A stretch of DNA of 64,000 nucleotides. Source: Streptomyces sp. Ag109_O5-1 (GTDB lineage: Bacteria; Actinomycetota; Actinomycetes; Streptomycetales; Streptomycetaceae). A program made the translations under genes and the position numbers. The stretch is from assembly GCF_003814875.1 (NCBI RefSeq), contig NZ_RKQF01000001.1:10664001-10728000 (forward strand). The letters run 5' to 3'. The notes beneath the pieces are model-generated. The model worked only from the letters and a program-made list of their open reading frames with translations, searched no databases and was not told the origin of the DNA. Within the stretch, counting starts at the first letter, position 1. Each line of letters opens with the position of its first letter. Shown piece after piece: positions 1 to 7,035 of this stretch.

Positions 1-172
1 TCGGATCGGTCCCGGCGTCATCGGCGACGACCACGTACAGGTCGTGGTCGGAGTACGGGGTGACCATGCCGTCGTGGGCCTGGGAACCTTTGAGGACGAG
101 GCCGACGACGGCTGGATCGGCGGCGGCGAGCTCGACGAACGCGTCGTAGGCGGGGGGCTGCTGAGCAGTCAT
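1..172 (-). CDS. nucleotidyltransferase domain protein, 5' part (runs off the window)
   Basis: Reads leftward from an ATG at 172 and stays open to base 1, so only the first 57 residues are present. A GGAG ribosome site lies about 8 bases before the start. The fragment carries the polymerase-beta-type nucleotidyltransferase signature: a Gly-Ser at residues 29-30, then SDHDLY at 42-47, where the two Asp residues of the SDxD pattern would bind metal. Such proteins transfer nucleotides to proteins, drugs or small molecules; the part that would tell which is outside the window. Assignment to the superfamily is fairly safe, the substrate is unknown. Confidence 0.7.
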   Translation of the reverse strand, partial: MTAQQPPAYDAFVELAAADPAVVGLVLKGSQAHDGMVTPYSDHDLYVVVADDAGTDP

Positions 173-423
173 GATGGGGATCTCCGGTGAGGTGATGACG
201 GGTATGCCCGCGGGGGCGCCCCTGTTGCGAGGCGCCCTGCACCGTCCGCGGCCGCGCATGGCTGCCGCCCGGAAGATCAACGCACTTCTGGACCCTATCG
301 CCCGGCCGGACCATGGGGTAGGGCACGCGGAGACGTCAGGACACCGAGCGTCGCGCAGCGCGCATCACGAAGCCCCGCCGGGAGAGGTCATACGGCCGCG
401 AAAGACCCCGGACGGGCTGCCGG

Positions 424-1317
424 TCAGGTCAGCGCGTTCCACAGCAGCCCCACCAGATCGCTCGTGGCGTCGGCCGCGAACAGCGCGGCCAGCGCGCCCA
501 GCGCGAGAACGGCCGCGGCGGCGGACCACAGATGCGGGGGCGGGGCGGTCTGCAGCGCCGCGATCCTGCGGGTGACCGCGCGGTCCGTGAAGCTCAGAGC
601 ACAGGACCGGCGGGCGCGGCCCGCGTTGAGGGCGGCGCGGGCAAGCGCGCGGGCCGTGGTCACCCGGTCCCCGACGGCCGACGCCGCCTGCTCGTCCGCC
701 CAGCGCTCCACCAGGAAGGACACGGTGGCACGGACCGGGCCGAGCAACGGGTTGGCGGCCTCGGCGAGTGTCGCCGCCGTCACCAGACGGCCGTGCCGGT
801 GGGTCAGATGGGCCCGTTCGTGGGCCAGCAGCACCCGCCGTTCCGCCGGTGCCAGCGCGCTCAGCATCGCCGACGTGACCAGGATCCGGCCCGGCCGGCC
901 CGGGATCGCGAACGCCTGCGGTACCTCGGAGGCGGCCACCACCAGCTCGACATCGCGCGGATGCCCCTCGCACAGCCGCCGCAACGCCCGCCGGGTACGG
1001 CGCTCGGCCCGCACCGCCCGCTGCACCCGCCGGACCACCACGGCCAGCGCGAGGCACGCGGCCACGCCGATCACCTCGGGCACCGGGTCGGCCAGATGCC
1101 GGCCTGCCGCCCGGGCTTCCCGGATCACCGGTGGGGCGTCGCCCACCAGAGCGGTCGTCAGCAGGATCAGGGACCAGGTGGTCGCGGCGGCGGTCAGCAC
1201 GGCGGCGGACGTGAGCACGCGGGCGGCCAGCGCCGGGGCGACCCGCCGGCCGATCACCGGGCCGACCAGGGGCAGCAACAGGGAGACCAGCAGCGGGGTG
1301 TAGACGTCGAACATCAT
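424..1317 (-). CDS. M56 family membrane metalloprotease (BlaR1/MecR1-like, no sensor domain)
   Basis: A 297-residue integral membrane protein. Hydrophobic segments lie near residues 6-23, 34-58, 81-96 and close to the C-terminus. The zinc-protease motif HERAH is at 166-170, with another His cluster just after it. This is the M56 core of BlaR1/MecR1, which cleaves the partner repressor. Full BlaR1 is about twice as long because of an extracellular penicillin-binding sensor; that domain is absent here, as is usual for actinobacterial versions. The ATG at 1317 overlaps the blaI stop as ATGA, so the two are translationally coupled. The inducing signal is not visible; the link to beta-lactams is family knowledge only. 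Confidence 0.85.
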   Translation of the reverse strand: MMFDVYTPLLVSLLLPLVGPVIGRRVAPALAARVLTSAAVLTAAATTWSLILLTTALVGDAPPVIREARAAGRHLADPVPEVIGVAACLALAVVVRRVQRAVRAERRTRRALRRLCEGHPRDVELVVAASEVPQAFAIPGRPGRILVTSAMLSALAPAERRVLLAHERAHLTHRHGRLVTAATLAEAANPLLGPVRATVSFLVERWADEQAASAVGDRVTTARALARAALNAGRARRSCALSFTDRAVTRRIAALQTAPPPHLWSAAAAVLALGALAALFAADATSDLVGLLWNALT

Positions 1318-1697
1318 GCGCCGCCCCCGGCGAACAGATTCCGCAGCGCCCGCTCCTCCTCCGGACTCAGCCCGGACACGAACTGCTGGAGCGCCGCGAT
1401 CGGATCCGGACCCCGGTCCAGGGCCTCGTGCATGGCCTGGGCGGTCAGCTCGGCCGCGTTCTTCGCCGGCCGGTACGCGCCACGCCGGCCGTCCGCGTCC
1501 CGCAGCACCAGGCCCTTGTCGTACAGCCTTTTCAGGATCGTGTGGACCGTGTTGTACGCGAGGCCGCCGCCGATCTCGGACTGGATCTCGGCCGGGGTCA
1601 ACGGGCGTTCGGTCGCCCACAGGGCTGCCAGTACTTCGCTCTCCAGCTCTCCGGCACTGCGCCGCTCCGCTCTGCCATGGGCCCCTGTACCAGCCAT
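1314..1697 (-). CDS. blaI: BlaI/MecI/CopY family transcriptional repressor
   Basis: A 127-residue winged-helix repressor. The N-terminal half reads as the BlaI DNA-binding domain (LESEVLAALW, then the recognition stretch YNTVHTILKRLYDKGLV near residues 48-64). The C-terminal helices would form the dimer and contain the region cut by the partner protease. Normal family length is 120-140. Immediately upstream, 11 bases before the ATG, is a perfect TACAG-G-CTGTA dyad, so autoregulation is likely. It is coupled to the M56 protease gene by an ATGA overlap. A second, slightly imperfect dyad sits in front of the divergent membrane gene at 1834, suggesting that gene is in the regulon too. Confidence 0.88.
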   Translation of the reverse strand: MAGTGAHGRAERRSAGELESEVLAALWATERPLTPAEIQSEIGGGLAYNTVHTILKRLYDKGLVLRDADGRRGAYRPAKNAAELTAQAMHEALDRGPDPIAALQQFVSGLSPEEERALRNLFAGGGA

Positions 1698-1707
1698 GGC
1701 ACAACCT

Positions 1708-1718
1708 TACAGGCTGTA
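1708..1718. promoter_or_regulatory. BlaI-like operator in front of blaI
   Basis: Perfect inverted repeat TACAG-G-CTGTA, 11 bases upstream of the blaI start. BlaI/CopY repressors bind TACA...TGTA dyads, so this is the likely autoregulatory site. Family knowledge plus position; binding is not shown by the sequence alone. Confidence 0.6.
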
Positions 1719-1809
1719 GTGCCGCTGTCCGGGTGGGCGTACCGGCGCTGCCTCGACCCACAATCTCGGTTAATTTGTCACTGTTTGTCCCCTAAGTCCA
1801 TGGACGGTC

Positions 1810-1822
1810 CTACGAGCTGTAG
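1810..1822. promoter_or_regulatory. second BlaI-like dyad, in front of the divergent membrane gene
   Basis: CTACGAGCTGTAG, a dyad of CTAC/GTAG arms around AGCT with one mismatch, lying just before the ribosome site of the gene at 1834. It resembles the site at 1708 and would place the membrane gene under the same repressor. Confidence 0.45.
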
Positions 1823-1833
1823 GGGAAGCAGGG

Positions 1834-2796
1834 GTGGGTGCCTCGATGGTCCCGAACGTGAACGCCGCGCCCGCCATGAGCCGCCGAGGGGTCTACTGGC
1901 ATGCCGCCGCCTGTCTCGCCGTGCTGCTCGGTGCGGGCTGGCTGCTCCGGCGGCACTGGCCGGTCGTGGAACACGGGGCGCTCCGGCTCGCCGTCGCCGA
2001 TCAGGGCTGGCTGCTCGTGGCGGCCCTGGCGGCGGTCGGGACCTGGGCGTCATCCGCGCTCGCCCAACAGGGCGCGGTCGCCCGCCGGCTCCCCGGCGGG
2101 CGTCTGGTGGCCGCGCAGTTCGCCGCCTCGGCCGCCAACCATGTGCTGCCCGCCGGGGTCGGCGCGGGCGCGGTGAACCTGCGCTTCCTGATGCGCTGCG
2201 GGCTCCCGCCGGGCCGCGGTGCGTCGGCCCTCGCGGTGAAGGCCGCCGCCGGGGCCGTGGTCCGGCTGGCCCTCGTGGCCGCCCTCGCGCCCGCCTGTCC
2301 GGGGCTGCTGCGGGCCCCGCACCTGCCCACGGCCGTACTCCTGGCCGGGGCCGCCGTGGTCGCCCTGGCGGGCGTGCTGCTGCTGCGGGCCAGGGTGTGG
2401 CCCCGTTGCCGGGGCGCGGTGGCCGCCGTGGTGGCCGACATCAGGGCCCTGCACTCCCGGCCGGCCCGTGCGGCCGCGCTGTGGGGCGGTTCCCTCGCCT
2501 TCACCGGGCTGCACGCCCTGGTGCTCATCTCCGTGGCCCGGGCGGTCGAACTGCCGCTGTCCCCGGCCCGGGTGGCACTGCTCTACCTCGCCGCCAGCGG
2601 TGCCGCCGCGCTGCTGCCCACCCCGGGCGGCCTCGGTTCGCTGGACGCGGCTCTCGCGCTGGCCCTCACCGCCTCCGGAACGCCGGCCGCCGCGGCCGCC
2701 TCCGCCGTGCTCGGCTACCGGCTGCTCACCGTGTGGCTGCCGTTGCTGCCGGGCCTGCTCCTGCTCGGGGTGCTGATCCGGCGCCGGGCGCTGTGA
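1834..2796 (+). CDS. LPG-synthase-TM (UPF0104) family membrane protein
   Basis: About 320 residues with seven or eight hydrophobic segments over nearly the whole length. The pattern, including a conserved PTPGGLGSLDA loop near residues 262-272, fits the lysylphosphatidylglycerol-synthetase transmembrane region family, whose members are lipid flippases or polyprenol-linked transporters. There is no C-terminal aminoacyl-transfer domain, so it is not a full MprF. The GTG at 1834 follows an AGGGGAAG ribosome site; an in-frame ATG at 1846 is an alternative. It is divergent from blaI and preceded by a BlaI-like dyad, which suggests an envelope-stress role. The transported lipid is unknown. Confidence 0.75.
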   Translation: MGASMVPNVNAAPAMSRRGVYWHAAACLAVLLGAGWLLRRHWPVVEHGALRLAVADQGWLLVAALAAVGTWASSALAQQGAVARRLPGGRLVAAQFAASAANHVLPAGVGAGAVNLRFLMRCGLPPGRGASALAVKAAAGAVVRLALVAALAPACPGLLRAPHLPTAVLLAGAAVVALAGVLLLRARVWPRCRGAVAAVVADIRALHSRPARAAALWGGSLAFTGLHALVLISVARAVELPLSPARVALLYLAASGAAALLPTPGGLGSLDAALALALTASGTPAAAAASAVLGYRLLTVWLPLLPGLLLLGVLIRRRAL

Positions 2797-2883
2797 CCCG
2801 CGAGGCGTTTCCCGGCGGCCCGCATCAGGTAGGAGTCCGATGTCGTCGGCCGACTCAAGGGGCCTGCACGGGAGGGGAGTGGC

Positions 2884-3744
2884 ATGGCAGCGAACGACTA
2901 CGACAGCGGTGGCCGCCTGGGGGAGGAGTTCTTCACGCCCGGGACCTCGTCCTTCACGGGGTTCCTCGCCGCCCACCGGCCCGGACTGCTGCCGACTCGC
3001 AGCCCCCTGCCCGCCGGCACGGTGGCCGGACCCGACGCCTTCCCGCACGGCACGACCGTCCTCGCGCTTGCCTACCGCGACGGCGTGCTGATCGCCGGCG
3101 ACCGCCGCGCCACCATGGGCAATCTCATCGCCCAGCGCGACCTGGAGAAGGTGCACCCCGCCGACGACCACACGGCGGTCGCCTTCGCCGGCACCGTCGG
3201 GCTCGCCCTCGACATGGTCAAGCTCTACCAGGTCGAGCTGACCCACTTCGAGAAGATCGAGGGCATCCCCATGACCCTCGACGGCAAGGCCCGCCGCCTC
3301 GCCGGGATCATCCGGGAGAACCTGGGCCAGGCCATGCAGGGCCTCGCCGTCGTCCCCCTGCTCGTCGGCTACGACACCAAGGCGCCCGAGGGCGAACGCG
3401 GCCGTATCTTCAGCTTCGACGTCGCCGGCGGCCTCTACGAGAAGCGGGAGTTCCACGCCGAGGGCAGCGGGTCGCCGTACGCCCGGGGTGCCCTGAAGAA
3501 GCTGTACCGCCCCGGCTTCACCCGCCGCGAGGCCGCCCTCGCCGCGCTCCAGGCGCTCTACGACGCGGCCGACGACGACTCGGCGACCGGCGGCCCCGAC
3601 ACCAACCGCCGTATCTTCCCGCGGGTCTCGGTCATCACGGACGACGGCTTCGAACGGCTGCCGGAGCCCGAGACGGAGGAACTCACCCGGGAGATGGTCG
3701 AACAGCGCCGCACCCGCCCGGACGGACCGGGCGCCACGCCCTGA
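2884..3744 (+). CDS. prcB: 20S proteasome beta subunit, orphan paralogue
   Basis: A 286-residue N-terminal-nucleophile hydrolase. After a 56-residue propeptide comes H-G-T-T, making Thr57 the mature Thr1; Asp73 and Lys89 fall exactly at the Asp17 and Lys33 positions of the catalytic set, so it should be active after self-processing. It would assemble with a PrcA alpha subunit into the proteasome core that degrades pupylated proteins. The usual neighbours (prcA, pup, dop, pafA, arc) are absent from this window: the upstream gene is a membrane protein and the downstream one a PAP2 phosphatase. It is therefore probably a second beta subunit beside a housekeeping prcB elsewhere. A GGAGGGGAG ribosome site precedes the ATG. 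Confidence 0.92.
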   Translation: MAANDYDSGGRLGEEFFTPGTSSFTGFLAAHRPGLLPTRSPLPAGTVAGPDAFPHGTTVLALAYRDGVLIAGDRRATMGNLIAQRDLEKVHPADDHTAVAFAGTVGLALDMVKLYQVELTHFEKIEGIPMTLDGKARRLAGIIRENLGQAMQGLAVVPLLVGYDTKAPEGERGRIFSFDVAGGLYEKREFHAEGSGSPYARGALKKLYRPGFTRREAALAALQALYDAADDDSATGGPDTNRRIFPRVSVITDDGFERLPEPETEELTREMVEQRRTRPDGPGATP

Positions 3745-3745
3745 C

Positions 3746-4432
3746 TCAGGGAGCGGTCACCGGTCTCTCCGGTACGCCGTTGCGGGTTCCCGGGGCCGGA
3801 ACCCACCGGGCACCCACGCACAGCCAGATCCCGAGCCAGCCGGCGGCGAACAGCCAGCCGCCGAGCACATCGGTGACCCAGTGCACGCCGAGAAACACCC
3901 GGGTGGCCCCGACGGCGAGCCCCCAGCAGGCGGCGGCCGCGCACCATGCCGTACGACCGTGCGGGGCCCGTACCCACAGGGCGAGGATCACCAGGCCGGC
4001 GGTGAGCGCTGCCGTGGTGCTGTGCCCGGACGGGAACGACAGGCCGCTGGCCTGTGTCTGCCAGTCGGCCTGCGGCGGCCGGGCGCGGGCGACCAGTTCC
4101 ATCACGCCGACCCGGGCCGTCTGGCCCAGTCCCAGGCAGGTGACGCCGAGGAGCGCGGCGATCAGCCGCTGCCGTCGGGTGCGGCCCGCCAGCAGCCCCG
4201 CGGCCACGACCAGGGCGTACGGGACGAACCCCGTGCCGGTCGCGGTGAGCCCCCGGGCCACGGCCACCGCCACGTCCGGGCGATGGCCGAGGGACCAGGC
4301 GAGCAGTGTGCGGTCCAGGGGGAACGGGGCGCCGTGGCGGCCGGTCACGACCAGGGCCAGCACGGCGAATGCCGCCCAGGCGCCGAGGCCGACGCTCCCC
4401 GCGAACTCCGCGATCCTCTTGCGGTTCATCAC
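3746..4432 (-). CDS. PAP2-family membrane phosphatase
   Basis: A 228-residue membrane protein with about six hydrophobic segments. Two of the three PAP2 motifs are complete: PSGH at 134-137 and R178...H184...D188. The first motif keeps ARARPP at 115-120, but the usual leading Lys is not obvious. Members remove phosphate from phosphatidate, undecaprenyl pyrophosphate or related lipids at the outer membrane face. It converges tail to tail with prcB with only one base between the stops. The region before its start is rich in TTCGAC repeats and has a perfect GTAGAC dyad at 4502-4514. Confidence 0.85.
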   Translation of the reverse strand: MMNRKRIAEFAGSVGLGAWAAFAVLALVVTGRHGAPFPLDRTLLAWSLGHRPDVAVAVARGLTATGTGFVPYALVVAAGLLAGRTRRQRLIAALLGVTCLGLGQTARVGVMELVARARPPQADWQTQASGLSFPSGHSTTAALTAGLVILALWVRAPHGRTAWCAAAACWGLAVGATRVFLGVHWVTDVLGGWLFAAGWLGIWLCVGARWVPAPGTRNGVPERPVTAP

Positions 4433-4501
4433 GCAGGCAGCGGCCCTTCCGGTGACTACTTCGGTGACGACTTCGACGATGACTTCGACGACGACGAATG
4501 T

Positions 4502-4514
4502 GTAGACGGTCTAC
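4502..4514. promoter_or_regulatory. perfect GTAGAC dyad upstream of the PAP2 gene
   Basis: GTAGAC-G-GTCTAC, a perfect inverted repeat about 70 bases before the PAP2 start; a further GTAGAC copy follows at 4520-4525. It is a plausible repressor site in the divergent region between the PAP2 gene and the iron-uptake operon. The cognate regulator is not identified. Confidence 0.4.
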
Positions 4515-4611
4515 TCGACTGTAGACGATCGTGGCCCGGTCCGCGGTTCTGGGTGTGCGCGCCCCCGTTCGGTCACGGCTTTTGCCGCACCATTGCCATT
4601 TCATGACTTTC

Positions 4612-4631
4612 TGACTACATGGGTGTAGTCA
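4612..4631. promoter_or_regulatory. perfect 8-bp inverted repeat in the efe/PAP2 divergent region
   Basis: TGACTACA-TGGG-TGTAGTCA: eight-base perfect arms around a four-base spacer. The TACA/TGTA core resembles BlaI/CopY-type operators, though with wider spacing than the site at 1708. It lies 17 bases before the iron-box-like site and about 85 bases before the efeUO start. Confidence 0.45.
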
Positions 4632-4647
4632 TCATGGTCGGCGGAAG

Positions 4648-4666
4648 TAAGGCATGCCTTCACTAA
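4648..4666. promoter_or_regulatory. iron-box-like site (DmdR/IdeR/DtxR type) before efeUO
   Basis: Nineteen bases matching the DtxR-family consensus TWAGGTWAGSCTWACCTWA at 15 of 19 positions by hand alignment, with an inner perfect AAGGCATGCCTT palindrome. It lies 48 bases before the iron-permease start, where a DmdR/IdeR repressor would shut off uptake under iron sufficiency. Confidence 0.6.
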
Positions 4667-4714
4667 GTTCGAGCCATAGGGCGGGGACGGGCCTGCCGGG
4701 GAGGGCTGCGGCGG

Positions 4715-6988
4715 ATGTGGGACGACGCGTTTCCGAGTTTCCTGATCGGACTGAGGGAAGGTCTTGAGGCCGGGCTGATCGTCTCGATCCTCGTCGCCAC
4801 CCTGGTGCGGGCCGGCGCCAGAAACCGGCTGGCGCAGGTGTGGACCGGTGTCCTGGCCGCGATCGCGCTGGCGATGAGCTTCGGCGCGGTCCTCACCTTC
4901 ACCGCAGCCTCCCTCTCTGCGACCGCCCAGGAGGCCTTCGGCGGCACCCTCAGCGTGATCGCGGTCGCCTTCGTCACCGCGATGGTCTTCTGGATGCGCC
5001 GCTCGGCCCGCAGCCTCTCCGGCGAGATCAAGGAGAAGGTGACCGGCGCCCTGGCCATGGGCTCGGGCGTGCTGATCGTCACCTCGTTCCTCGCCGTCGG
5101 CCGCGAGGGCCTGGAGACCGCGCTGTTCCTGTGGACCACGGCCCGGGCGGCCGGTGAGTCCGCGGGTCCGCTGACCGGCGCCGGGATCGGCCTGGTCCTG
5201 GCGGCCGGCCTGTGCTGGGGTCTGTACCGCCGCGTCCTGAAGATCAACCTGACGAAGTTCTTCACCTACACCGGTGCCGTCCTCATCGTGATCGCGGCCG
5301 GCGTCCTCGGCTACGGGCTGCGCGACCTCCAGGAGGGCCGGGTCTTCCCGGGCAACACGGCATACGCCCTCGACCTCAGCGGCAGCATCGACGCGGGCTC
5401 CTGGTACAGCACCCTCCTCCAGGGCGTCCTCAACATCACACCGACCATGACCTGGCTCCAGACGGCCGGGTACGTCGGCTACCTCGCCGTCGTCATGACG
5501 CTGTTCGTGCGGGGAGTGCGCGCATCCGCACCGAAGCCGGCCGCCGAGCCGAACGCGCCGCAGTCCGCGGCTGAGAAGTCCGAGGTGCCGGAGGACCCCG
5601 CCGCCGACCGTCCTGAGTCGAAGACCGCCGTCGACGGGCCGGAACCGACGTCCGGCGCTGAGGAGCCGGAGCCGGAACCCGCGTCCAGCGCCGAGAAGCC
5701 GCAGTCGCAGTCGGAGCCGGAGCCGGAGCCGCAGTCCGCTGCCGGAGAGCCGGAGCCGCGGCCCGCCGCCCCCGTTCCCGCCCCCGCCGCCGACCGTCCC
5801 GAGCCGCAGCCGGCCAGGGGACCGCGTCGCCGTCCCGCCTGGGTCGTCCCCGTCGCCGTGGTCGCCGTTCCCGTCGTGGTCGCCGGGGTCGTCGTCGCGG
5901 TCGCCCGGCCCAAGCCCAGCAGCGGGCAGACCGTCGCCGTCTCCGAGACCGAGTGCGGCAAGGGCTTCACCGCGCCCAAGGCGGGCCGCCAGACCTTCCA
6001 GATGCAGAACACCGGCAGCAAGACCTCCGAGGTGTACCTGATCGACCCGGGCACCAACGCGGTCTACGGCGAGATCGAGGGCCTCGCGCCCGGCACCACC
6101 CGCGACCTGGTCGCCACGGTCGCCGGCGGCACCTACGCCTGGCGCTGCGTCCCGTCCAGCGGCAAGGCCGTCACCTCCAAGTCCGTCACCGTCACCGGCG
6201 GCGGAAGCAGCGCCAAGGCGGTCGTACCGGTCTCCGAGAACGACCTCGCCGCGCCGCTCAAGGCGTACAAGGAGTACGTCGACCAGGGGCTGGCCACCCT
6301 TGTCGCCCAGACCCGCACGCTCGACGCCGACATCGAGGGCAACCACCTCGACCAGGCCCGCACCGACTGGCTGACCGCCCACCTCGCCTACTCCTCCCTC
6401 GGCGCCGCGTACGGCACCTTCGAGGACTTCGACAAGAAGATCAACGGCCGCGCCGACGGCCTCGCGGGCGGGGTCGCCGACCCGGACTTCGCCGGGTTCC
6501 ACCGGATCGAGTACGGGCTGTGGCACGGCCAGTCCGCCGACGAGCTCAAGACCCCGGCCCAGGCGCTCGTCGACGCGGCCGCCGGACTCCAGAAGGCCTT
6601 CCCGACCCAGGACTTCGACCCGGGCGACCTGCCGCTGCGCGCCCACGAAATCCTGGAGAACACCCTGCAGTTCGAGCTGACCGCCGACACCGACTTGGGC
6701 AGCGGCACCAACCTCGCCACCGCGAACGCCAACCTCGCGGGCACCAACGAGCTGCTCACCGTACTCAGGCCGCTGCTCACCGCCCGTGCGCCGAAGCTCC
6801 TGCCGACCGTCGACGCGGACATCGCCCGTCTGCAGAAGCTGCTGGACGCCGAGCACCAGGGTGTCGTGTGGACCTCGGTCGAGACGCTCGACGCGGCCAC
6901 CCGGCAGCAGCTGAACGGGGCCACCGGTCAGCTGCTGGAGGACCTCGCCCCGGTGCCGGACCTCCTGGAGATCAGGAAGTCCGCCTGA
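4715..6988 (+). CDS. efeU: fused EfeU-EfeO: FTR1 iron permease joined to cupredoxin + M75 imelysin domain
   Basis: A 757-residue two-part protein. Residues 1-270 are the FTR1/EfeU permease with seven hydrophobic segments and both iron-binding REGLE motifs (14-18 and 130-134). Residues 270-374 are a low-complexity Pro/Glu/Ala linker. A transmembrane anchor lies at about 375-398, a cupredoxin-like domain at 405-490 and an M75/imelysin domain from about 500, with the HxxE metal motif at 596-599. In E. coli EfeU and EfeO are separate proteins of one ferrous-iron importer; here they form one continuous frame. The stop overlaps an ATG as TGATG and efeB follows. An iron-box-like site precedes the gene. 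Confidence 0.88.
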   Translation: MWDDAFPSFLIGLREGLEAGLIVSILVATLVRAGARNRLAQVWTGVLAAIALAMSFGAVLTFTAASLSATAQEAFGGTLSVIAVAFVTAMVFWMRRSARSLSGEIKEKVTGALAMGSGVLIVTSFLAVGREGLETALFLWTTARAAGESAGPLTGAGIGLVLAAGLCWGLYRRVLKINLTKFFTYTGAVLIVIAAGVLGYGLRDLQEGRVFPGNTAYALDLSGSIDAGSWYSTLLQGVLNITPTMTWLQTAGYVGYLAVVMTLFVRGVRASAPKPAAEPNAPQSAAEKSEVPEDPAADRPESKTAVDGPEPTSGAEEPEPEPASSAEKPQSQSEPEPEPQSAAGEPEPRPAAPVPAPAADRPEPQPARGPRRRPAWVVPVAVVAVPVVVAGVVVAVARPKPSSGQTVAVSETECGKGFTAPKAGRQTFQMQNTGSKTSEVYLIDPGTNAVYGEIEGLAPGTTRDLVATVAGGTYAWRCVPSSGKAVTSKSVTVTGGGSSAKAVVPVSENDLAAPLKAYKEYVDQGLATLVAQTRTLDADIEGNHLDQARTDWLTAHLAYSSLGAAYGTFEDFDKKINGRADGLAGGVADPDFAGFHRIEYGLWHGQSADELKTPAQALVDAAAGLQKAFPTQDFDPGDLPLRAHEILENTLQFELTADTDLGSGTNLATANANLAGTNELLTVLRPLLTARAPKLLPTVDADIARLQKLLDAEHQGVVWTSVETLDAATRQQLNGATGQLLEDLAPVPDLLEIRKSA

Positions 6989-7035
6989 TGACCGCCGCAG
7001 ACCACGCGCACCCGTACGACGAAGGGAACCCTCCG

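Noticed and set aside
1428..4505. Very long open frame (over 1000 codons) on the plus strand overlapping several genes
   Set aside because: Arg/Pro/Gly/His-rich, no ribosome site, overlaps genes with clear families; an effect of high GC.
4601..6856. Long open frame antisense to efeUO
   Set aside because: Gly/Leu/Arg-rich mirror of a GC-biased gene with no family features.
4715..6988. Splitting the gene into separate efeU and efeO
   Set aside because: The frame is continuous through the linker, with no stop; no internal start with a ribosome site was evident near the second anchor.
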